A stretch of DNA of 9,980 bases from an uncultured Neomegalonema sp. (GTDB lineage Bacteria > Pseudomonadota > Alphaproteobacteria > Rhodobacterales > Rhodobacteraceae). Shown one piece after another: positions 5,231 to 9,980 of the stretch. The position numbers and the translations under genes were made by a program. Below the pieces are notes generated by a model. It worked only from the letters and a program-made list of their open reading frames with translations. It did no database searches and had not been told where the DNA came from. The first letter of the stretch is position 1. Each line of letters opens with the position of its first letter. The stretch is taken from NCBI GenBank assembly GCA_937958345.1, contig CALGNW010000051.1, positions 1 through 9,980 of the forward strand. The letters run 5' to 3'.

Positions 5231-6445
5231 TCAGGCCGGCTGTCCGAGGATTTGCGGTTCCTCTTTGATCGGCAAATGGGCCAGCGCAGAGAATGCGCCG
5301 ACACCGATACCGACCCACCACACGACATCATAACTGCCGTAGGCATCATACAAGGTCCCGCCAAGATAGACGCCGAGGAACCCTCCGAGCTGGTGGCTGA
5401 GAAACACAAATCCATATAGCGTGCCCATATATTTCATGCCGTAGAGATAGCCGATAAGGCCGCTGGTCAATGGCACGGTCGCCAACCACAAAGCGCCCAT
5501 CGACAGGCTGAAAATAATCACTGTTACCGGCGTCGGCGGCAGCATGATGAAGGCAATCGCGACAATCGTGCGCAACGTGTAGATGATCGACAGCAGAGTC
5601 TTTCGCCGGTATATTCCGCCAAGCTTTCCGGCCAGCAGGGTACCGAAGATATTCGTAATTCCGATCAATGTCAGCGACGCCGCGCCAAGGGCCGCGGATC
5701 CGCATACCTCGGTAACATAGGCGGGGAAGTGGGCGGTAATGAAGGCGAGCTGATAGCCGCATGAGAAAAAACCCAGGAACAACAGGATGTAATTCGGGTC
5801 CCGTGATGCCCGTCCGAGCACCTGCCAGAGGGTTTCTTCCGCGGCGGCGCGGGTTGCGGCGGGCGGCGGCGGAGCCTTGAGATAGGGCAGCACCGCCAGC
5901 GTCGCGAGGATCGCAACCGCCATGATCAGCATGGTCGAATCCCAGCCGAAGCGGCTCTCGAAAAACTGAACCAAAGGCGGGATCAGCACCTGACCCGACG
6001 ACCCCGCCGCCGTCGCAATGCCAAGCGCCATCGAGCGTTTTTCAGGCGAAGCCGCGCGCCCCACAATCGCCAAAACAACCCCGAAGCCCGTGCCAGCAAC
6101 ACCGAGACCGACAAGGACGCCCGAACTCATCACCTGTCCGAACGGCGTACCGGCATTGGCGGCGATGACCAGCCCGACCGCATAAACGCAGGCCCCGAGG
6201 ATGATTGCTTTGCGGTCACCGTATTTTTCCGCAAACATCCCGAACAGGGGCTGACCGATACCCCAAGCCAGATTTTGAATGGCAATGGCCATCGAGAAGT
6301 CACTGCGCGGCCAGTCGAATTGCTCGGCAATCGGAACCTGAAATACGCCGAAAGATGCGCGGATGCCAAAGCCGACCAGCAAAATCACAGACGTGGCCAT
6401 CAGGATCGGCGTTAAATTATCTTTAGTCGATACGGCGGTGGCCAT
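5231..6445 (-). CDS. MFS transporter, monocarboxylate-porter-like, 404 residues
   Basis: The protein has about 12 hydrophobic segments, as expected of the major facilitator superfamily, and lies in the inner membrane. The ATG at 6445 is preceded by GGGAG about 8 nt upstream. The first segment carries GFGIRASFGVFQVPI (25-39), a pattern seen in monocarboxylate-porter-like and OFA-like MFS proteins. The loop after the second segment is GMFAEKYGDRKAI (69-81), a match to MFS motif A. A Pro/Ala-rich central loop at about residues 190-205 fits the domain linker. The C-terminal half shows GTLLAGKLGG, a second copy of the motif-A type loop. It lies 50 bases downstream of another MFS gene on the same strand and is probably co-transcribed with it. 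The substrate cannot be read from sequence; organic acids are a guess from the subfamily resemblance. Confidence -1.
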   Translation of the reverse strand: MATAVSTKDNLTPILMATSVILLVGFGIRASFGVFQVPIAEQFDWPRSDFSMAIAIQNLAWGIGQPLFGMFAEKYGDRKAIILGACVYAVGLVIAANAGTPFGQVMSSGVLVGLGVAGTGFGVVLAIVGRAASPEKRSMALGIATAAGSSGQVLIPPLVQFFESRFGWDSTMLIMAVAILATLAVLPYLKAPPPPAATRAAAEETLWQVLGRASRDPNYILLFLGFFSCGYQLAFITAHFPAYVTEVCGSAALGAASLTLIGITNIFGTLLAGKLGGIYRRKTLLSIIYTLRTIVAIAFIMLPPTPVTVIIFSLSMGALWLATVPLTSGLIGYLYGMKYMGTLYGFVFLSHQLGGFLGVYLGGTLYDAYGSYDVVWWVGIGVGAFSALAHLPIKEEPQILGQPA

Positions 6446-6495
6446 GGCGAGTCTCCCTCAATGACAGACCTAGCCTGATTTTCAGGCGCGAACGA
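6446..6495 (-). other. Short gap between the two MFS genes, with a small hairpin
   Basis: The 50-bp gap holds the 404-residue gene's ribosome binding site and a 5-bp hairpin (GCCTG at 6473-6477 with CAGGC at 6483-6487). There is no T tract, so it is not a convincing terminator, and the two transporters may be read together. Confidence -1.
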
Positions 6496-7662
6496 TCATG
6501 TTTTGAAATCACCGCTGACCCGGGCTGAAACGAGGATATGTACCAGTGCCAGAACCGCGAGCGCCGACGCGGTCCAACCCAGGTAATCAAGACCCGCCGA
6601 GTCGATGACAAAGCCCCCGATCGCCGACCCGAGGGCCGCACCGATATAGATTGCCGCAGCGTTCAGCGACAGCACCACCGGCGCGCTGTGCGGCGCGAGC
6701 GCCACCAGCCGCGCCTGCTGACCTGCCATGAACGACCAGCCGCAGACCGATTGCAGGAAAACAAACATCAGCAACAGCCATTCGGGGAACGGCAAATAGG
6801 AATAAAGGCCCAACCAGAAAATCTGGGTCGACGCCAACAGCGCCAGCGTGCGAATCGGGCCGATACGATCCGCCAGAATGCCGCCCAGTATGTTCCCGAT
6901 AACAGCCCCGACCCCGAAAACCAGCAGGGCGAGCGTAATGCCGTCTCTGCCCCATCCCATAATCTGCGTCAGCAGCGGGGCAAGATAGGTGTAAACAACC
7001 CATACCGCCGAAAGGAAACTGGCCGTAAACAAAACGGCGAGCATGATCGGACCATTACGCAGTGTCTGTTTCAAATCAGCGAACGTGACCGGCTGGAACG
7101 ACAATCCCTTTGGTACACGGGTCCAGATCAGCCACAGGCAAGGCAGGGCCAGCAGCACAACAATGGCGAACGCAACCCGCCAGCCGAACGTGTAGGCAAT
7201 GAAGCTGCCGACCGGTACGCCGAAAACCTGCGCCAAAGTCAGTCCGACAAAGACTGTAGACAGCGCCTTCGCACGGTTCTCAGGCGCGCTAATTCCGGCA
7301 GCCACAGCAGCGCCGACAGGTGTAACGATACCGGCCCCGCCCGCCGCCATAATCCGCGCAATGAACACCCACGCAGCGTCGGGTGCGAAGGCCATGACAA
7401 TTTGCGCGAAAGTGAACACGGCCAATCCGGCGGCAATAACCCGCCGCCTGCCGAAAGTGCCCGTCGCAGACACTAGTATCGGGGACAAAACCGCATAGGA
7501 CAGCGCATAGGTTGTCATCACCCACCCCGCCTGGGATGTCGTCATCGAAAGATCACCGGCGAGCGGGTCCAGCAATCCGATCACCACAAACGCCCCCATC
7601 CCAATGACGAAATTCGCAGCGGATAGAATCGGAATGACGAAAGGATCGGATTTCGCGGTCAT
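6496..7662 (-). CDS. MFS transporter, DHA1/AraJ-like efflux type, 388 residues
   Basis: The start chosen is ATG at 7662, with AAGGAGA about 6 nt upstream; the same frame is open to 7797, but that extension would add 45 residues before the first membrane segment with no better site. About 12 hydrophobic segments are present. The loop after segment 2 reads SATGTFGRRRVI (65-76), a motif-A variant with the Arg cluster. A second motif-A type loop, GILADRIG, falls in the C-terminal half. The GWRVAF stretch near residue 185 is common in DHA1 drug or sugar efflux proteins of the AraJ, PbuE and YdhP type. It is an inner-membrane proton-coupled exporter by family; the substrate is unknown. It is the first gene of a two-gene minus-strand unit with the 404-residue MFS and is divergent from zapE, so its promoter should lie in 7663-7823, but I see no clear -35/-10. 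Confidence -1.
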   Translation of the reverse strand: MTAKSDPFVIPILSAANFVIGMGAFVVIGLLDPLAGDLSMTTSQAGWVMTTYALSYAVLSPILVSATGTFGRRRVIAAGLAVFTFAQIVMAFAPDAAWVFIARIMAAGGAGIVTPVGAAVAAGISAPENRAKALSTVFVGLTLAQVFGVPVGSFIAYTFGWRVAFAIVVLLALPCLWLIWTRVPKGLSFQPVTFADLKQTLRNGPIMLAVLFTASFLSAVWVVYTYLAPLLTQIMGWGRDGITLALLVFGVGAVIGNILGGILADRIGPIRTLALLASTQIFWLGLYSYLPFPEWLLLMFVFLQSVCGWSFMAGQQARLVALAPHSAPVVLSLNAAAIYIGAALGSAIGGFVIDSAGLDYLGWTASALAVLALVHILVSARVSGDFKT

Positions 7663-7823
7663 GGGCGTCTCCTTGTGAGCGCCAGCCATAGCGCGGACAG
7701 CGCCAACTTGGAAATCAGGACCGGAAACTATGCCGCCAGCCCAAACCCGTGCTAATGCGGCCTTGAATGGAGCGGATGATTGTCGCGGCCAGCGCATGAT
7801 CCGAACGGCACGAGTGAGACCTG
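7663..7823. promoter_or_regulatory. Divergent promoter region between MFS operon and zapE
   Basis: The 161-bp gap separates two divergently read genes, so both promoters should be here. I see no clearly spaced -35 and -10 boxes, no CtrA box and no operator-like palindrome. The MFS ribosome binding site lies at its left end. An in-frame TGA at 7815-7817 limits zapE to the ATG at 7824. Confidence -1.
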
Positions 7824-8948
7824 ATGGACGGACCCCTTCCCAAATACCGCGCGATGATCGCAGACGGGACTCTCAATCCAGATCCTCTGCAGCAGATCGT
7901 TCTGGAAAAACTGCAGATCCTCTGGTTGCGGCTGGGAGAGCGGACTTACAAGCGCGATGCGCCGAAACCGCGCGGCTTCTTCGGATTTGGCGCCAAGGCC
8001 GCGAAGAAAGAACCCCCTTTGCAGGGACTGTACATCTGGGGAGGCGTTGGACGCGGCAAGACGATGGCGATGGATTTATTCTATGAAACCGCCCCCGTCG
8101 AACCGAAACGACGCGTTCATTTTCACGGTTTCATGCAGCAGGTGCATGAAATGCTGAAGAACGAGCGGATCAAAGGCACGTCAAACCCGCTGCCGAAGGT
8201 TGCGGATCAAATGGCCAAAACCTCGCGGCTGCTATGCTTTGACGAGATGCAGGTAACAGATGTGGCGGACGCGATGATTGTCGGCAGACTGTTCGAGGGG
8301 ATGCTGGCCGAAGGGGTGACGATTGTCGCAACCTCGAACCGTCCCCCCGACGACCTGTATAAAGACGGGATCAACCGCGATGTGTTCCTGCCGTTTATTG
8401 CGATTATAAAAGACAAGCTCGATGTTCTGCATCTGGATAGCGAAACCGATCACAGATTGCTGCGCATTGATCGCGGCGGTGTCTACATCACCCGCGACTC
8501 TCCGCGTTTTGAGGGACTGGCCAAGCGGATGTTCCGCTCGCTGGTCGGCGGGCGTGAACCGGGACCGCGTGATCTGGATGTGGGGGGACGCGTGCTGCAT
8601 CTGGAGCAAGCGACCGATTCTGCGATGCGGTCCAGTTTTGACGCGCTGTGCAAAACCGCGCTCGGACCCGCCGACTATCTCAAAATTGCCAGGACTTTTG
8701 ATACGGTGATGATCGAGCACGTGCCGGTGATGGGCCCTGAACACAGGGATCAGGCCAAACGGTTCGTGACGCTGATTGATGCGCTGTATGACGCCAAGGT
8801 TCGGGTCTTGATTTCAGCCGATGAAGAACCCGACCGCCTGTATCGGAGCGGCGACGGGTCGTTCGAATTCGCCCGGACCGCAAGCCGTTTGACCGAAATG
8901 CGCTCGCGCCAGTACCTTGCCGAGAGTAAGGCTGCACAGAAAAACTGA
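7824..8948 (+). CDS. zapE: ZapE/AFG1-family AAA+-type ATPase, 374 residues
   Basis: ZapE is a cytosolic P-loop ATPase; in E. coli it acts at the cell-division Z ring, and the mitochondrial homologue AFG1/LACE1 helps protein quality control. The N-terminal segment MDGPLPKYRAMIADG fits the family's opening. Walker A is GGVGRGKT (73-80), followed by the family-typical HFHGFM (99-104). Walker B is LLCFDE (136-141) followed by MQVTDVADAM. The sensor-like SNRPPDDLYKDG falls at 171-182. The length and motif order are full for the family (about 360-390 residues). An in-frame TGA just upstream fixes the start at 7824; the ribosome binding site is weak. The gene is divergent from the MFS pair and followed 32 nt downstream by the rhodanese gene, so the two may form one transcript. 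No key residue appears lost. Confidence -1.
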   Translation: MDGPLPKYRAMIADGTLNPDPLQQIVLEKLQILWLRLGERTYKRDAPKPRGFFGFGAKAAKKEPPLQGLYIWGGVGRGKTMAMDLFYETAPVEPKRRVHFHGFMQQVHEMLKNERIKGTSNPLPKVADQMAKTSRLLCFDEMQVTDVADAMIVGRLFEGMLAEGVTIVATSNRPPDDLYKDGINRDVFLPFIAIIKDKLDVLHLDSETDHRLLRIDRGGVYITRDSPRFEGLAKRMFRSLVGGREPGPRDLDVGGRVLHLEQATDSAMRSSFDALCKTALGPADYLKIARTFDTVMIEHVPVMGPEHRDQAKRFVTLIDALYDAKVRVLISADEEPDRLYRSGDGSFEFARTASRLTEMRSRQYLAESKAAQKN

Positions 8949-8962
8949 ACGGAATGCCGTTC
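8947..8962 (+). other. Intercistronic hairpin between zapE and the rhodanese gene
   Basis: GAACGG at 8947-8952 and CCGTTC at 8957-8962 form a perfect 6-bp stem with loop AATG. It overlaps the zapE stop codon. An alternative rhodanese ATG at 8954 sits in the loop and so would be partly masked. No T tract follows, so the two genes can still be co-transcribed. Confidence -1.
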
Positions 8963-8980
8963 CTGAAAGGCACGTTAATC

Positions 8981-9349
8981 ATGGCAATAACCGAAGAAAT
9001 AGCAGGCGGCACGTTCACCCGTCTGGGACCGCAGGAATGCGCGGCAATGATCGAAGCCGGTAAAGCCGTCATGCTCGATATTCGCGAAATTCACGAATTT
9101 GACGCCGAACGCATCCCCGGGGCAATTCTGGCCCCGATGCAGGAATTGATGCCGGGGGCATTACCGACTCAGGACGGCAAAAAGATCATCCTTCAATGCC
9201 GCAGCGGCGGACGGACCGCAAAGGTCGCAGAGGCGCTGATCGGTATGGGCGTATATTCCGAGATGGCCCATCTGGAGGGGGGTATTTTGGCCTGGAAGGA
9301 ACAAGGGCTGGAGACCATCTGCCCCGATCCTGCGCGCGCCGTCACGTAA
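8981..9349 (+). CDS. Single-domain rhodanese, thiosulfate/persulfide sulfurtransferase-like
   Basis: The 122-residue protein consists of one rhodanese domain. The active-site loop is CRSGGR (73-78), with Cys73 as the expected persulfide-carrying residue and the C-x4-R spacing of single-domain rhodaneses. MLDIRE (31-36) is the family's usual strand plus the conserved DxRE. HLEGGILAWKEQGL (97-110) is the standard C-terminal GG..aW element. No signal peptide is present, so it should act in the cytosol in sulfur transfer or detoxification; the partner is unknown. The start at 8981 has AAAGG about 10 nt upstream, and an upstream in-frame ATG at 8954 is disfavoured by the hairpin and by adding nothing to the domain. 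Its placement just after zapE suggests a shared transcript, but no functional link is known. Confidence -1.
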   Translation: MAITEEIAGGTFTRLGPQECAAMIEAGKAVMLDIREIHEFDAERIPGAILAPMQELMPGALPTQDGKKIILQCRSGGRTAKVAEALIGMGVYSEMAHLEGGILAWKEQGLETICPDPARAVT

Positions 9350-9479
9350 TTGTGGTTGCAGATAAAGGCTTGAGATCGCGGGTGTTCAACCAAGCGGAGA
9401 ACCGGCATCGCCAGTTGTTCGTGGACGTCGGTGCGGCTGTCGTGCGATAACACGCCTTTTAAATCCACGGAGAGTCGTC
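9350..9479 (+). other. Intergenic gap before the dodecin gene
   Basis: The 130-bp stretch between the rhodanese stop and the dodecin start holds no good hairpin and no convincing frame. The dodecin ribosome binding site GGAGAG lies at 9469-9474, 5 nt before the ATG. A dodecin promoter could lie here, but no clear boxes are visible. Confidence -1.
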
Positions 9480-9680
9480 ATGGCTGTTGTAAAGAATATC
9501 GAGATCATCGCTGAGTCCAAGAAAAGCTGGGAAGATGCCGCAGCGCAGGGCGTTAAAACCGCCTCGAAGTCGGTGAAAAACATTCGTTCGGTCTGGATTA
9601 AAGACCAGAAGGCCACCGTGAACGGCGACAAGATCACTGCGTACCGTGTCACCATGGCGATCTCGTTCGAACTAAAATAA
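9480..9680 (+). CDS. Dodecin, small flavin-binding protein, 66 residues
   Basis: Dodecins form a hollow dodecamer that binds and shields flavins. The protein shows the family's opening KNIEIIAESKKSWEDAA, matching the usual first strand plus SWEEA helix, the long helix with VKTASKSVKNIR, and the last strands KITAYRVTMAISFELK, very like family members. At the flavin-stacking position after NIR, where the classic Trp stands in archaeal and many bacterial dodecins, this protein has Ser37, and Trp39 falls two residues later within SVWIKDQ. I recall a subgroup with a similar shifted Trp, so this may be that subgroup and not a loss of function. The start follows GGAGAG by 5 nt. It ends 11 nt before the strong hairpin at 9692, so it is probably the last gene of its transcript. 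Confidence -1.
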   Translation: MAVVKNIEIIAESKKSWEDAAAQGVKTASKSVKNIRSVWIKDQKATVNGDKITAYRVTMAISFELK

Positions 9681-9691
9681 ACGAGCTTTGC

Positions 9692-9725
9692 AATCCCCCT
9701 GAAGCCGCGATGCTTCAGGGGGATT
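9692..9725. terminator. Likely bidirectional terminator between dodecin and hppD
   Basis: AATCCCCCTGAAG at 9692-9704 and CTTCAGGGGGATT at 9713-9725 are perfect complements over 13 bases with an 8-nt loop. The hairpin lies 11 nt after the dodecin stop and 21 nt after the hppD stop on the other strand, so it can end both transcripts. The T tract is short, only three bases on the plus strand. Confidence -1.
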
Positions 9726-9746
9726 TCAGCGGCTTATCCCTGCAGG

Positions 9747-9980
9747 TCAAAGCGTTAACTCGCCGCTGTTGATCTGTTCCGCCTCGATACTTTCAAAGAG
9801 TGCGCGGAAGTTTCCCTCTCCGAATCCCTCGTCGCCTTTGCGCTGTATGAATTCGAAGAAAATCGGCCCGACCACCGTTTTCGAGAAAATCTGCAAGAGA
9901 ATACGGGTGAGGCGGTCGCCGTTTTCGGCATCAATCACACCCTCGCCGTCGATCAGAACGCCATGGCGCTTCATCCGCTC
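9747..9980 (-). CDS. hppD: 4-hydroxyphenylpyruvate dioxygenase, C-terminal part (runs off right edge)
   Basis: The enzyme converts 4-hydroxyphenylpyruvate to homogentisate in tyrosine breakdown and uses one Fe(II). The visible 77 residues include the stop at 9747-9749 and run to the window edge; the ATG at 9974 is internal, since the frame continues upstream as Glu-Arg. The conserved C-terminal signature is clear: LLQIFSKTVVGPIFFEFIQ, then RKGDEGFGEGNFRALFESIE. The Glu of FFE is the third iron ligand of the 2-His-1-Glu site; both His ligands lie outside. Family identity is strong because this signature is among the most conserved parts of HppD. Nothing in this stretch suggests damage. It is convergent with dodecin and the terminator at 9692-9725 lies between them. 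Confidence -1.
   Translation of the reverse strand, partial: ERMKRHGVLIDGEGVIDAENGDRLTRILLQIFSKTVVGPIFFEFIQRKGDEGFGEGNFRALFESIEAEQINSGELTL

Noticed and set aside
6538..7476. Long plus-strand frame (312 residues) opposite the efflux-type MFS gene
   Set aside because: It is antisense to a gene with full MFS motifs, and its product is dominated by Arg, Gln and Asn with no hydrophobic core, as expected of a shadow frame.
7880..7924. CAGATCCTCTG occurring twice near the start of zapE
   Set aside because: Two 11-bp copies inside coding sequence, with Leu-rich codons in both, are best explained by codon use; there is no regular array.
8232..8744. Minus-strand frame of 170 residues opposite zapE
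   Set aside because: zapE carries Walker A, Walker B and the other family motifs in the plus frame here, so the antisense frame is a shadow.
1..9980. CRISPR array, toxin-antitoxin pair, phage defence or mobile element
   Set aside because: No short regularly spaced repeats, transposase, integrase, terminal inverted repeats or tRNA attachment site were found; the gene content is mostly ordinary chromosomal.

Overview
The window looks like chromosomal DNA from an alphaproteobacterium, most likely a marine member of the Rhodobacterales (Roseobacter-like). This rests on protein character only: a large cadherin-repeat surface protein of a kind common in that group, exact TTAA-N7-TTAA boxes typical of alphaproteobacterial CtrA control, and a ZapE/AFG1 ATPase, a dodecin and an HppD of alphaproteobacterial flavour. 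No search could be run, so the assignment is an inference. No rRNA, tRNA, CRISPR array, insertion sequence or phage gene is visible.

Layout. Positions 1-2031 (minus) hold the N-terminal 677 residues of a large, probably secreted protein that runs off the left edge. It has a novel-looking N-terminal region, two nearly identical cadherin-like repeats, then tandem 50-residue Trp/Tyr-Asp repeats. An AT-rich gap (2032-2248) precedes a 68-residue Gly/Leu-rich small protein (minus, 2249-2455). Between it and a divergent single-pass membrane protein (plus, 2673-3026) lies a regulatory region with two exact CtrA-type boxes, one near match and a possible 18-codon ORF with a near-perfect Shine-Dalgarno. 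A small PEGA-like lipoprotein (plus, 3161-3628) follows and ends at a strong hairpin.

The centre is cell-envelope and transport biology: a divergent PBP4-type (DacB, family S13) peptidoglycan DD-peptidase (plus, 3788-5224) convergent with two tandem MFS transporters (minus, 5231-6445 and 6496-7662). Divergent from the transporters runs zapE (plus, 7824-8948), then a single-domain rhodanese (8981-9349), a dodecin (9480-9680) and a 13-bp perfect hairpin that can serve both strands. The right edge carries the C-terminal 77 residues of 4-hydroxyphenylpyruvate dioxygenase (minus, 9747-9980), a tyrosine-catabolism enzyme.

How it fits together: this is mostly an ordinary chromosomal neighbourhood of short independent units, not one pathway. 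The parts least explained by known families are the left 3 kb (the repeat protein, the internally duplicated 68-residue protein and the CtrA-box intergenic region) and the altered active-site and domain architecture of the DacB-like protein. I found no convincing evidence of a new defence or mobile system.
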